Assembly: GCA_029267175.1 (NCBI GenBank)
Contig: JARIDJ010000075.1
Coordinates: forward strand, 1-64,000
DNA: 64,000 nt
Source: Psychrobacter sp.
GTDB lineage: Bacteria; Pseudomonadota; Gammaproteobacteria; Pseudomonadales; Moraxellaceae
Reading direction: 5' to 3'
The position numbers and the translations under genes are program-made. The notes under the pieces are model-generated. The model saw only the letters and a program-made list of their open reading frames with translations, did not search any database and was not told the DNA's origin. Each line of letters begins with the position of its first letter. Within the stretch, counting starts at the first letter, position 1. Positions 44,440 to 53,488 of the stretch are shown piece by piece.

Positions 44440-45893
44440 ATCAACTCCTTAATTTGAGCCAATATCTCATTAGTTTCTTCATCTAATGCTTGCATTTCTT
44501 CTAGTATTTCAGCTGGACTACGTAGCGCCGCTTCCTCAGGTAAGTTCGGATTTTTAGGAGATAAATCTAAAGTTTCTTCGTCTAACTCACTGACCTTATA
44601 CACCCAAGATTTTTCAGTTTCAGGCTTAGTTTTTTGCAGCTCTAAAAACTCCGCTATGTCTTTATCATTAAGCGGATTGGTCTTACCCATATTCCTGCCC
44701 GCATTAAGCTGATAGTACCAAATACTCTTAGTCGGCTCGCCCTTAGTGAAGAACAGCACTACCGTTTTTACCCCAGCTCCCGTAAACGTCCCTGCTGGCA
44801 TATCCAAAATAGTATGCAGATTACAGCTATTTAATAAATTTTCACGCAATGCCGTAGTCGCATTATCAGTATTACTCAAAAAGGTATTTTTTATGACGAT
44901 AGCCGCGCGTCCGCCTGTTTTTAGACTTTTGATAAAGTGCTGCAGAAACAGCGAGGCGGTCTCGCCTGTTTTGATATCGAAGTTTTGCTGCACCTCTTGG
45001 CGCTCTTTACCACCGAATGGTGGATTGGCCAAAATCACATGATGACGGTCTTTTTCTTGAATATCACGGATGCTTTCGCTAAGCGTATTGGTATGCACGA
45101 GATTGGGCGCCTCAATGCCATGCAATATCATATTCATAATACCGATTACATAGGCGAGGTTCTTTTTCTCTTTACCGTATAGCGTGTTTTCTTGCAGCGT
45201 TTTTAGATTGTCCGTGGTTTTGTCCATACGCTCATACATATACTCGTATGACTCACACAAGAATCCGCACGACCCTGCGGCACCATCATAGATAGTCTCG
45301 CCAATTTGCGGATCTATCACCTCAATCATGGCGCGAATCAGCGGTCTTGGCGTGTAATACTGCCCACCATTACGCCCAGCGTTGCCCATGTTTTTAATCT
45401 TAGTCTCGTACAGATGACTCAGCTCGTGCTTGTCCTTTGACGCACGAAACGGCAGCTCGTCTGCATACTCCAAAATCTCACGCAATATATAGCCACTTTG
45501 GATTTTATTTTTAAGCTCAGAGAATATCTCGCCAATCTTGTATTCAATAGTCTTGGGATTGTCCGCCGTCTTTTTGAACTCTGCTAGATAGGGAAATAAC
45601 TCATAATCGACGAATTGTACCAAGTCTGGCCCTGTCATGGCGGTATGGTGGTCAAGCTTGCCATTCGCGTCCTTTGGCATCGCCCAATTGGGCCAACGGT
45701 ACTTGTCCTCTAAAATAAACGAATAGTCCTCTCCGCGTAGCTCGGCTTCGTCCGCTTTATCTTGCTCTAGCTCATCCAAATACCGCAAAAACATCACCCA
45801 CGAGGTCTGACCGATATAATCTAGCTCACTATCCGCGCCTGAGTCTTTATAGAGTAGATCGTCGATATTTTTAAAGGCTTGTTCAAAGTTCAT
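44436..45893 (-). CDS. hsdM: Type I DNA methyltransferase M subunit
   Basis: An N6-adenine methyltransferase. The start at 45893 (MNFEQAFKNIDDLLY) is preferred, since this is where the family normally begins; an in-frame upstream start at 45968 would add 25 unrelated residues. This gives 485 residues. The N-terminal helical domain is followed by the catalytic domain with motif I YDGAAGSCGFLCESYEYM and motif IV VILANPPFGG. The C-terminal end is a coiled coil (EILEEMQALDEETNEILAQIKELI) that contacts HsdS. It is the first gene of the operon. Confidence 0.94.
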   Translation of the reverse strand: MNFEQAFKNIDDLLYKDSGADSELDYIGQTSWVMFLRYLDELEQDKADEAELRGEDYSFILEDKYRWPNWAMPKDANGKLDHHTAMTGPDLVQFVDYELFPYLAEFKKTADNPKTIEYKIGEIFSELKNKIQSGYILREILEYADELPFRASKDKHELSHLYETKIKNMGNAGRNGGQYYTPRPLIRAMIEVIDPQIGETIYDGAAGSCGFLCESYEYMYERMDKTTDNLKTLQENTLYGKEKKNLAYVIGIMNMILHGIEAPNLVHTNTLSESIRDIQEKDRHHVILANPPFGGKERQEVQQNFDIKTGETASLFLQHFIKSLKTGGRAAIVIKNTFLSNTDNATTALRENLLNSCNLHTILDMPAGTFTGAGVKTVVLFFTKGEPTKSIWYYQLNAGRNMGKTNPLNDKDIAEFLELQKTKPETEKSWVYKVSELDEETLDLSPKNPNLPEEAALRSPAEILEEMQALDEETNEILAQIKELI

Positions 45894-45968
45894 AAAGTGA
45901 TTTCTTATCTTGAATATTGCCGAAGGCATATAGGGTCTATTAGTACAAACATGACTATAGTTGCCCAA

Positions 45969-46188
45969 ATGAGCTTATAGGTCAATAGCAGTCTGTTATT
46001 TAATCAGTTGTATCATCATTAAGGTAGTTTAGATAGCTTGGGTAGGTTAGTCGCTATGCCCAAAAAAAGCGTACTATAAACGAATGGCGGAATGAGCTAC
46101 AAAGCTTATGACAAAAAAAGCCACCCAAACTATCACTAGTTGAGGTGGATTTTTTGATTAACTTCTCAAATTTAAACTAATTTCAAAC
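45969..46188. other. Upstream region of the hsd operon
   Basis: It holds the ahpF terminator (46113-46155) and the presumed hsdM promoter. No clear -35/-10 pair was identified on the minus strand. Confidence 0.4.
46113..46155 (-). terminator. ahpF terminator
   Basis: On the minus strand CCACCTCAACTA pairs with TAGTTTGGGTGG (one internal mismatch region). A run of seven T follows. Confidence 0.88.
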
Positions 46189-47775
46189 TTATTGCATTAC
46201 CAAATACTCAAACGCTGACAATGCCGCTTTGCTACCCTCGCCCATAGCGATATTAATTTGCTTAAAAGGCACAGTGGTTACATCCCCACAGGCAAAGATA
46301 CCTTTGCGATCAGTACGGCATTTTTCGTCAATCTCAATCTCACCAAAGCGGTTTAGATCGACAAAGCCTTTGATAAAATCAGTATTTGGCACAAGGCCAA
46401 TCTGTACAAATACCCCAGCCAAATCGCGCTCATGAGTCTCGCCAGTTTTGCGATCTTCAAAGACAATAGAGCTAACCTTGCCATCAGTCGCTTTGATCTC
46501 TTTGGTCGCCGCACTAGTGATAAACTCGATATTTGCTTTTTCTTTGGCCTTATTAATGAGCACCTGATCTGCTTTTAGCTCATCAGCGAATTCAAGAACC
46601 GTCACGTGCTTAACAATACCTGCCAAGTCAAGCGCCGCCTCAACTCCTGAGTTACCACCGCCGATCACTGAGATCTCTTTACCTTTAAAGAAAGGCCCGT
46701 CACAATGCGCACAATATGCCACGCCTTTACCGACGTTTTCTTCTTCACCAGGTACGCCAAGCTTACGCCACTGCGCGCCAGTCGCTAGGATGATACTACG
46801 GGTTTCAAACTGCTCGCCAGTGTTTAGATGAATACTGTAGTTCTCATCTTTAGTCTCGCCGATCTCTTTGACCGTCACGTGCTGCTTGAGAGTAATATTG
46901 TACTCTTGCAGATGCTTTTCAAAGTCCGCCGATAGATGCGTCCCGGTGGTTAACGGCACAGAGATTAAGTTCTCAATATCTTGGGTATCTTTGACCTGAC
47001 CACCAATACGATCCGCAACCATCGTTACTTTCAGACCTTTACGGGCGGTATAAATTGCGGCGGCAACGCCAGCGGGACCGGCACCGATGATGGTAACATC
47101 TTGCTGCTCTAATTGCTCTGCGTCATCGCTACTACCTTCTAACAAGTCAGGAAATTGCTCTTGCAGCTTTTCAATCAGCTTAGCGGTGTCGATAAGACCA
47201 TTAGCAAAAGGCTTACCATTTAAGAATACCGCTGGTACGCCTTGGATATTATTGGCTTCCACTTGTTCTTGGAATAGCGCGCCATCGATCATCTCGTTAC
47301 TGATGCCTTCGTTTAGCAGTGAGAACTGGTTTAACGCTTGCACCACTTCTGGACAACTATGGCAAGATAGCGACACATAAGTCTGAAACTCTAGCGGCTT
47401 ATTAAAGCGTTTGACTAGCTTTTGAATGCCTTCATCAAGCTTTAGTTTATGACCGCCAGCCTGCAAAATAGCTAAAATCAGTGAGGTGAATTCGTGACCA
47501 CCCGGAATACCACTGAAGACAATACCGTTATCGACTATCTCGCTATCAACGTGGCTACGCACCGCAAAACTAATGGGGCTTGGCAAGCTACTATCGATAT
47601 AATCAGCGTTATCTACCTCAAAATTAATCTTCTCAGTAGTACCGGCGATTTTAGTCAAAAAATCGACTAATTCGCTACGCTTTTCGTGCTCGCCTGTGCC
47701 TAATACAAAACTAATAGGACGAGTCATATTTTCGCTATAACTTTTTACGGCGTCTAATAAACTTTGATCTAACAT
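46189..47775 (-). CDS. ahpF: Alkyl hydroperoxide reductase subunit F
   Basis: The flavoprotein NADH-dependent reductase of AhpC, 528 residues. The N-terminal double thioredoxin-like domain has the CxxC pair C138/C141 (SCHSCPEV). The FAD domain begins [21 protein letters not shown], and the thioredoxin-reductase-like redox centre is CAHCDGP. The NAD domain loop is [17 protein letters not shown], and the C terminus [16 protein letters not shown] is typical. ahpC lies 2 kb away as a separate unit, with two unrelated genes between them. Confidence 0.96.
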   Translation of the reverse strand: MLDQSLLDAVKSYSENMTRPISFVLGTGEHEKRSELVDFLTKIAGTTEKINFEVDNADYIDSSLPSPISFAVRSHVDSEIVDNGIVFSGIPGGHEFTSLILAILQAGGHKLKLDEGIQKLVKRFNKPLEFQTYVSLSCHSCPEVVQALNQFSLLNEGISNEMIDGALFQEQVEANNIQGVPAVFLNGKPFANGLIDTAKLIEKLQEQFPDLLEGSSDDAEQLEQQDVTIIGAGPAGVAAAIYTARKGLKVTMVADRIGGQVKDTQDIENLISVPLTTGTHLSADFEKHLQEYNITLKQHVTVKEIGETKDENYSIHLNTGEQFETRSIILATGAQWRKLGVPGEEENVGKGVAYCAHCDGPFFKGKEISVIGGGNSGVEAALDLAGIVKHVTVLEFADELKADQVLINKAKEKANIEFITSAATKEIKATDGKVSSIVFEDRKTGETHERDLAGVFVQIGLVPNTDFIKGFVDLNRFGEIEIDEKCRTDRKGIFACGDVTTVPFKQINIAMGEGSKAALSAFEYLVMQ

Positions 47776-48247
47776 GATAAATCCTCATTTTTATAATTTA
47801 GATAATAATAGGTTAAAGAGTTAAAGTAGATAGTTAACTGAGTTAATAGGCTCTAAATGGCTTACTATCACTCTTTGATAGCTCTATTATCGGAGGTTTT
47901 AAGAGTGACGACAAGCGGATAAACTCAAAGGATGTATTTTATAAAACTAATCGTTAAACATTAATATTATTATTTTATAAATATATTTATGAGCGCTGCA
48001 GTCAGGATGGGCCGCTTTAACACATAGATTTATTTCGCTACAATCAATAAGCACAATACTATCAAAAGATTAAAGTTATGCTGTTATGCTTGTGCTCAAT
48101 AGTAAAAACTTAGGCTGACAAGCTTTAAGAGATAGCGGTTATAGTTTTGATGTTTTTAGTATGTTGATAGTACTATGATGAGCACAAAGATTATATTTGG
48201 CTATAGTGACAAGCGCTAAGTCAGCGATTAACTACAAGGATGAACCT
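47776..48247. promoter_or_regulatory. Divergent region between ahpF and the DUF465 gene
   Basis: 472 AT-rich bases. ATAG and CTAT words cluster at 47830-47892, as in OxyR-controlled promoters, but their spacing does not fit the consensus well. AAGGA at 48235-48239 is the ribosome binding site of the downstream gene. Nothing else was recognised. Confidence 0.35.
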
Positions 48248-48484
48248 ATGAGAAAAACAGATACCTTACAAGATAATAAAGAGATCATTAATGAGCTAAG
48301 ACAAAAAGATAGCCACTTTGCGGTTATCTTTGATGAACATACTCAGCTCGATGAGCAAATTAATAGGCTTGAGAAAGATCGTGTCAAGCAAGCCAGCTGT
48401 GATGATGAGATTGAGCAGATGAAGCGCCGTAAGCTGCAGCTCAAAGACGAGATCTATAGGATAATCGATAAAAATAAAGTATAG
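48248..48484 (+). CDS. YdcH/DUF465 family small protein
   Basis: 78 residues from the ATG at 48248; AAGGA lies nine bases upstream, and homology starts there rather than at an earlier in-frame start at 48197. The segment INELRQKDSHFAVIFDEHTQLDEQINRLEKDR...IEQMKRRKLQLKDEIYRII matches the DUF465 family, a short helical hairpin of unknown function. It is monocistronic. Confidence 0.85.
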   Translation: MRKTDTLQDNKEIINELRQKDSHFAVIFDEHTQLDEQINRLEKDRVKQASCDDEIEQMKRRKLQLKDEIYRIIDKNKV

Positions 48485-48521
48485 CTCTTCTCTCCCACCT
48501 GTTTTTTAGTAAGCTATATTT

Positions 48522-48580
48522 TAAAAGCTCGCTACCATTTATCATTAACCATAGTATTGATAAACCGTAGCGAGCTTTTA
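48522..48580. terminator. Long hairpin between the DUF465 gene and the SDR gene
   Basis: TAAAAGCTCGCTAC (48522-48535) and GTAGCGAGCTTTTA (48567-48580) pair perfectly. A second inner stem, TTATCA/TGATAA, lies within the loop. T-runs are short, but the position between convergent genes fits a terminator. Confidence 0.75.
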
Positions 48581-48587
48581 GGCTTTG

Positions 48588-49454
48588 TTAGCCGCCGATT
48601 ATCTCTCCGCCGTTGACGTGGATGACCTGTCCTGTCACGTAACTGGCATCATCGCTTGCTAAGTATAAATAAGCTGGCGCGACTTCATTAGGTTGACCGG
48701 CACGTCCCATAGGGGAGCTCTTTCCAAACTCTTCAATCTCATCGGGGGTGAATGATGCGACGATTAGCGGCGTCCAAATCGGCCCTGGCGCAACTCCATT
48801 AACGCGAATACCTTTATCATTACTCATCAAATTCTTAGCCAAAGCGCGGGTGAAGGATAAGATTGCGCCCTTAGTCGCAGCGTAATCCATCAGATGATCG
48901 CTGCCGCGATAGGCAGTGATTGAGGTAGTATTAATAATGCTACTGCCCGCTGGCATATGCTCTAGCACATATTTACTGAGCCAAAAGTGCGGATAAAAGT
49001 TAGTATGAATGGTCTTGTCAAGCTGCTGAGTACTGATATCTGATAGTGTTTGCTGCTCCACTTGCCGACCGGCATTATTGACTAAGATATCAATATGACC
49101 AAACTCAGTAATTGCCTTGTCTACAAGCGCTTTACAATTGGACTCTTTTGCTAAATCTGAGGCGACTAGTAGACAGCGGCGCTCATAAGACTCGATATGC
49201 TCTTTAGTTACTTTTGCGTCTTCATCTTCACAAAGGTAGCTTACGATGACATCCGCGCCTTCTTTGGCAAATAAAATAGCGACGGCCTGCCCAATTCCAC
49301 TATCGGCGCCTGTGACAATAGCTACTTTGCCAGCGAGCTTACCATTTGGATAGTCGCGCGGTAACACTTCGGGGCTTGGGTGCTGCTGTTGCTGCGAGCC
49401 GGGTAGCGACTGCTGCTGCTTTGGAAAGTCTTTATTTGCTGATTGATCCGTCAT
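48588..49454 (-). CDS. SDR oxidoreductase, stress-protein type (YghA/GSP39-like)
   Basis: A 288-residue SDR with an extended Gln/Pro/Ser-rich N terminus (SLPGSQQQQHPSPEVLPRDYPNGKLAGK), typical of the YghA/general-stress-protein 39 group. Motifs: VTGADSGIGQA (TGxxxGxG), NNAGRQ, catalytic Ser and YxxxK in TTSITAYRGSDHLMDYAATKGAI, and the ending YVTGQVIHVNGGE. The substrate is unknown. It lies between the ahpF and ahpC units, which suggests a stress context but no direct operon link. Confidence 0.88.
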   Translation of the reverse strand: MTDQSANKDFPKQQQSLPGSQQQQHPSPEVLPRDYPNGKLAGKVAIVTGADSGIGQAVAILFAKEGADVIVSYLCEDEDAKVTKEHIESYERRCLLVASDLAKESNCKALVDKAITEFGHIDILVNNAGRQVEQQTLSDISTQQLDKTIHTNFYPHFWLSKYVLEHMPAGSSIINTTSITAYRGSDHLMDYAATKGAILSFTRALAKNLMSNDKGIRVNGVAPGPIWTPLIVASFTPDEIEEFGKSSPMGRAGQPNEVAPAYLYLASDDASYVTGQVIHVNGGEIIGG

Positions 49455-49602
49455 GATTTTACTCCTATATTCTAAGACCTAACACTAAATAACCTATAGC
49501 TTTTTAGCTCTCTTTTTGTCTCTTGAAGCTTGTTATTAGCATAAATACCTTAAAACACGCTGTTGGTAAAATCTGGTTTCAACCTGTAGATGAGATGTAA
49601 AA

Positions 49603-49635
49603 TAAAAAAACCCCATCAACTATAGCTGATGGGGT
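49603..49635 (-). terminator. ahpC terminator
   Basis: ACCCCATCA (49610-49618) pairs with TGATGGGGT (49627-49635). On the minus strand a T-run of seven follows. Confidence 0.93.
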
Positions 49636-49715
49636 CTTAATAAATACTATGGATTTTGGCCGTTTAAGGGCAATAACCCATACTATAAAGCTCTGTAAAT
49701 GATGAATCTAACAGG

Positions 49716-50282
49716 TTAGATTTTACCAACTAAATCAAGACTTGGCTTAAGCGTTGCTTGACCTTGTTCCCATGCTGCTGGGCAAACTTCACCGTCGTTA
49801 TCACGGACATATTGTGCCGCTTTAATTTTACGCACGACGTCTTTTGCACTACGGCCAATACCTAGATCATGGATCTCAGCAACTTTAATTAGGCCGTCTG
49901 GATCAACGATGAAAGTACCACGAAGAGCAGCGTTGTCTTCTTCGATCATGATGTTAAAACCGCGAGTGATTTTACCCGTACCATCGCCTAACATTGGGAA
50001 AGTGACTTTACCGATAGCCTCTGAAGAGTCATGCCATGCTTTGTGCACAAAATGCGTATCCGTAGATACTGAGTAAACTTCTACGCCAAGCTCTTTTAGC
50101 TCTTCATAATGATTTGCCATGTCTTCTAATTCTGTTGGGCAAACGAAAGTAAAGTCATGTGGATAGAACATGAAGACTGCCCAGCTGCCTTTAACGTCTT
50201 CTGAGGTAATGGTTTTGAACTCACCATTAACAAAAGCTTCGGTTGAGAATTCTGGAATTTCTTGATTGATAATAGCGGCCAT
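49716..50282 (-). CDS. ahpC: Alkyl hydroperoxide reductase subunit C (peroxiredoxin)
   Basis: A typical 2-Cys peroxiredoxin. The start at 50282 ([12 protein letters not shown]) is chosen because AAGGAG precedes it and it yields 188 residues, the family size; an upstream in-frame ATG at 50330 is unlikely. The peroxidatic Cys48 is in [13 protein letters not shown] and the resolving Cys167 in [11 protein letters not shown]. It is reduced by AhpF. The divergent neighbour is oxyR, its probable regulator. Confidence 0.97.
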   Translation of the reverse strand: MAAIINQEIPEFSTEAFVNGEFKTITSEDVKGSWAVFMFYPHDFTFVCPTELEDMANHYEELKELGVEVYSVSTDTHFVHKAWHDSSEAIGKVTFPMLGDGTGKITRGFNIMIEEDNAALRGTFIVDPDGLIKVAEIHDLGIGRSAKDVVRKIKAAQYVRDNDGEVCPAAWEQGQATLKPSLDLVGKI

Positions 50283-50628
50283 GTGTGGCTCCTTTTTTGT
50301 TAAGTTTAGGGTTAATAAAGATAGTAACATTGGCTAATAACTCTCCTAAAATAGCGCTTTAAACAAAACTACTTTTGCTATTTGTTAGCAACTTATTATT
50401 AGTAACTTACTATCGACTTATCTGGGTTACAGGACAAACTATACGCCAATTCTATAGTTAATCCAGTTAAAAGTTTTTAATTTGATGTTTTGTTTTATTA
50501 ATCTTGTTAAACTATTCTATCTGCTGTTACTCATCAGGCAAGGTCGCGTAAATCTTCGATGATTCTACCTTTACTCGTTACTAAAAAATGCTAATATTTT
50601 TAATAAAAATCAACAAAAGAGAGCCTAT
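50283..50628. promoter_or_regulatory. ahpC-oxyR divergent control region
   Basis: Region between the divergently transcribed peroxiredoxin and its likely regulator. ACTATACGCCAATTCTATAGT at 50449-50469 is partly symmetric and carries the CTAT/ATAG words typical of OxyR sites, but the spacing differs from the four-element consensus. It is the best candidate operator here. Confidence 0.4.
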
Positions 50629-51537
50629 ATGATCACCCTACGTCAACTTGAATTCGCCTTAGCGGTGGCCAAACATCGTCATTTCAAACGCGCCGCTGAA
50701 GACTGCAATATCTCACAGTCTGCACTAAGCTTAGGCATAGCGGAGCTTGAAAAGCAGCTTGATACGCAGATATTTGAGCGTAACAACAAGCAAGTGCTGA
50801 TCACCCCTATCGGTCAAGATATCTTGACCCGGGCGCAGCGGATATTTTCTGAGGTCAATGACTTGACTACTCGCGCGCAAAGCCACCAAACCCCGCTGAC
50901 TTATCCAATGACGGTCGGTATTATTCCAACTATCGCGCCTTATCTATTGCCTAAAGTTTTGCCCGCGCTTCGAGCACATTATCCTGAATTTCGTATGACT
51001 ATCATTGAGCAACAAACGGAGCGCTTACTTGAGCAAGTACGCTACGGTCATATTGATACCGCTATTATTGCCTTACCTTACGCGGTCGATGGTCTGCATA
51101 GCTTTGAGTTTTGGGCCGAGAACTTTTTTGCGGTATTCCCAAAAGAGGATATCCATGCCAAGCTCGCTAGTATCAACTCTGACGAGCTGACCACGGCTAA
51201 TTTGATGCTCTTAGGCGAAGGTCACTGCTTGACCGATCAGACTTTATCCGTTTGTCATTTTGATCGCGAACAGATGAAATCAAGCTTTTCTGATGCCAGC
51301 TTAAATACTTTGATTCAGATGGCGCTTGCTAATATGGGCACGACTTTAGTCCCTGAGATGGCCTTAGATCAGCTACACTTGCAAAATCAAAATGCGGTTG
51401 CTGTGCCACTAGCTGAGGCAGGCCCGCATCGCCATATTGCCTTTGTCACGCGCCTAAATTATGCCCGTGTTGATGATGTCAATCTACTTGGCAATGTCTT
51501 TAAACAAGCTTTAGTAGAGGCGGCTAATAAGGGTTAG
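50629..51537 (+). CDS. oxyR: Hydrogen peroxide sensor OxyR
   Basis: A 302-residue LysR-type regulator. The N-terminal winged helix has TLRQLEFALAVAKHRHFKRAAEDCNISQSALSLGIAELEKQL. The redox cysteines are C200 and C209 in GEGHCLTDQTLSVCHFD, the spacing found in OxyR (199/208 in E. coli), and ALANMGTTLVPEMAL follows. Peroxide forms the intramolecular disulfide and activates transcription. It is divergent from ahpC; the HD-domain gene starts only seven bases after its stop. Confidence 0.96.
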   Translation: MITLRQLEFALAVAKHRHFKRAAEDCNISQSALSLGIAELEKQLDTQIFERNNKQVLITPIGQDILTRAQRIFSEVNDLTTRAQSHQTPLTYPMTVGIIPTIAPYLLPKVLPALRAHYPEFRMTIIEQQTERLLEQVRYGHIDTAIIALPYAVDGLHSFEFWAENFFAVFPKEDIHAKLASINSDELTTANLMLLGEGHCLTDQTLSVCHFDREQMKSSFSDASLNTLIQMALANMGTTLVPEMALDQLHLQNQNAVAVPLAEAGPHRHIAFVTRLNYARVDDVNLLGNVFKQALVEAANKG

Positions 51538-51544
51538 AGCCGAT

Positions 51545-52198
51545 ATGATAGACAGGTTACAAACTTATGCTGATCTTAGCAAAGTCTTTAGACAGCATCT
51601 CACGGCTATCGATAACGATATCTCACTTATAGAGCTAAAATCGCTTTGGCAAGATATCGTTAGTCGTTATAGTGAGCCTCTCCGCGCTTATCATACGCTA
51701 GCGCATCTGCAGCATCTTTTTGCTGAATTTGAGCAGATCAAAGATAAGCTGCAACAGCCGTCTATCATCGCTTTAGCGCTGTTTTACCACGATGTCATTT
51801 ATCATCCTCAGCGTGATGATAACGAATTAAAAAGCGCTGAATACGCTGTCAAAGTATTAAGCCCCTATCTAAGCACTGAACAACTTAGAGGTGTTTATGA
51901 CTTAATCATAATGACCGCTGACCACCAAATTAAGGATAAAACTAACCTTGGTGCCGCTTATCTATTAGATATGGATTTAAGTATTTTAGGCGCGCCTTGG
52001 CCTGAGTATGCGCGCTACGCCAAAGCGGTACGCCAAGAGTATGCTCATGTTACCCAAGCGGATTATCGTCTAGGTCGAACCAAAGTATTAGCACAATTAT
52101 TAGCTCGTCCTAGGCTCTATCTTACTGACTATTATCAGCGTTTAGAGGCGCAGGCGCGTGACAATGTTGAGCGTGAGATTACTTCACTCGCAGTTTGA
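51545..52198 (+). CDS. HD-superfamily metal-dependent phosphohydrolase (COG4339-like)
   Basis: A 217-residue helical protein. Metal-binding features are YHTLAHLQHLFAEFE, ALALFYHDVIYHPQRDDNELKSAEYA (HD pair) and IIMTADHQIK, then AAYLLDMDLSILG. This matches the family of predicted HD phosphohydrolases of unknown substrate. It is almost contiguous with oxyR and likely co-transcribed. Its last 20 bases overlap the convergent TPMT-family gene. Confidence 0.85.
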   Translation: MIDRLQTYADLSKVFRQHLTAIDNDISLIELKSLWQDIVSRYSEPLRAYHTLAHLQHLFAEFEQIKDKLQQPSIIALALFYHDVIYHPQRDDNELKSAEYAVKVLSPYLSTEQLRGVYDLIIMTADHQIKDKTNLGAAYLLDMDLSILGAPWPEYARYAKAVRQEYAHVTQADYRLGRTKVLAQLLARPRLYLTDYYQRLEAQARDNVEREITSLAV

Positions 52199-52781
52199 TA
52201 AATAGCTCACTACCTTGGCGAGCCGGATGCGAATTATAGCAAGGCTGCATAATCTCAATCGCAAAGTGCGTCTCAAAACGCTGCTGATATTCTTCAAGAT
52301 GACCACCGAATGGCGGCTGATTACCGCTAAAATCCCTATCAAATAGTAATCCTACCAGCTTACCTTTTGGCTTTAACAATCGTGCCATCTGCTGTACATA
52401 CTCGTCACGGCGCTGCGGATTTATCGCACAAAAAAAAGTCTGCTCAAGTACCCAGTCAAACTTATACTGATTAGGAGACAATTCAAAGAAATCGGCGCAA
52501 ATTAGCTGATCTTTAGGAAAATCAGGATAGCGCTTAGCAAAATCTGCAATTGGCGCAGGCGCAAAATCAACCAGCGTCACATTGATAAAGCCTTGCTCAT
52601 ATAGATAGCCAACTTCATAAGCATTGCCCGCTCCGGGTACTAAAATGGTATCATGTTTAGCGCCACTAGGTAGTTGATCGATATAAGCTTTGAGCGGCGG
52701 TGAGACCTCACCCATATCCCAACCGATACTGTCCGACTCGTAGCGCTGTTGCCAAAAATTGGCTTGATTGACGTTGTCCAT
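52179..52781 (-). CDS. TPMT-family SAM methyltransferase
   Basis: A 200-residue thiopurine/chalcogen methyltransferase-like protein: ANFWQQRYESDSIGWDMGEVSPPLKAYI, SAM loop VPGAGNAYEVGYLYEQG, acidic residue in TLVDFAPAPIADF, and WVLEQTFFCAINPQRRDEYV. Relatives methylate thiols, tellurite or selenite; which of these applies is unknown. It overlaps the HD gene convergently by 20 bases and lies 17 bases downstream of the YgjP-like protease gene on the same strand. Confidence 0.88.
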   Translation of the reverse strand: MDNVNQANFWQQRYESDSIGWDMGEVSPPLKAYIDQLPSGAKHDTILVPGAGNAYEVGYLYEQGFINVTLVDFAPAPIADFAKRYPDFPKDQLICADFFELSPNQYKFDWVLEQTFFCAINPQRRDEYVQQMARLLKPKGKLVGLLFDRDFSGNQPPFGGHLEEYQQRFETHFAIEIMQPCYNSHPARQGSELFIKLRVK

Positions 52782-52798
52782 AACTTATCCTGATATAC

Positions 52799-53476
52799 TT
52801 AGTCTAATTTTCCATTTTTACTTGCTAGTCTATCATGCCACTGCCGATAATCCGGCATTGCAGTCGCCACCGTTTGCCAAAAGGCACGGCTATGATTGGG
52901 GTGATGCAGATGGCATAATTCATGAACGATGACGTATTCGCTGCATTCTACTGGATAAGCTGGCAAATAAACCGATAACCAGATACGAGCTGCGCGCGTG
53001 TTACAGCTGCCCCAACGCGTATGCATCTTTTTAATGCGAGTCTCTTTTGCCTGAGCACCGACTATCGGCTGCCATTTGTCAAATAATTCTGGCATCACAC
53101 GCGCTAGTTGCTGACGATAAAAAGCGACTTTCTCTTCACAACTGAGAGTGAAATCTTGCTCTTCTCCCCATAACCATAGCGGCTCAGAAGATTTGGCTAA
53201 ACTGACTTGCGACTGTTGCTTACGCTGATAAGTATCAAGCACTTGTTGATGATAAGCTAGCGCCCATGAGACACGCTTATCAACGAACAGCGCTATTTGA
53301 GTCGCACTAATAGAGATGGGAACAGAGACCGCTAATAGATTAGGGGTTAAGCGAAAGTTGATATTCTTAACGCGTTTTTTACTAATATGCAGCTCAATAT
53401 TAGCCACTGCTAAACGCTCAATAGCGCTTCGTAGTAGAGGCGTCATAACGCTTGCCGATATATTTTGGCTAGACAT
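52799..53476 (-). CDS. YgjP-like metalloprotease (DUF45)
   Basis: A 225-residue protein of the M48-related DUF45/YgjP family. The motif YVIVHELCHLHHPNHSRAFWQTVATAMPDY carries HExxH and the third His. Upstream, the TRWGSCN segment is the family's other hallmark. The protein is cytoplasmic, without a signal peptide. Starting 12 bases after the DUF1513 gene, it may be the distal part of the iron-locus transcript. Confidence 0.88.
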   Translation of the reverse strand: MSSQNISASVMTPLLRSAIERLAVANIELHISKKRVKNINFRLTPNLLAVSVPISISATQIALFVDKRVSWALAYHQQVLDTYQRKQQSQVSLAKSSEPLWLWGEEQDFTLSCEEKVAFYRQQLARVMPELFDKWQPIVGAQAKETRIKKMHTRWGSCNTRAARIWLSVYLPAYPVECSEYVIVHELCHLHHPNHSRAFWQTVATAMPDYRQWHDRLASKNGKLD

Positions 53477-53488
53477 AAAGCAAGCTCA

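Noticed and set aside
50401..50470. Full OxyR operator in the ahpC-oxyR region
   Set aside because: ATAG/CTAT words are present, but their spacing does not match the four-element consensus, so only a low-confidence region is listed.
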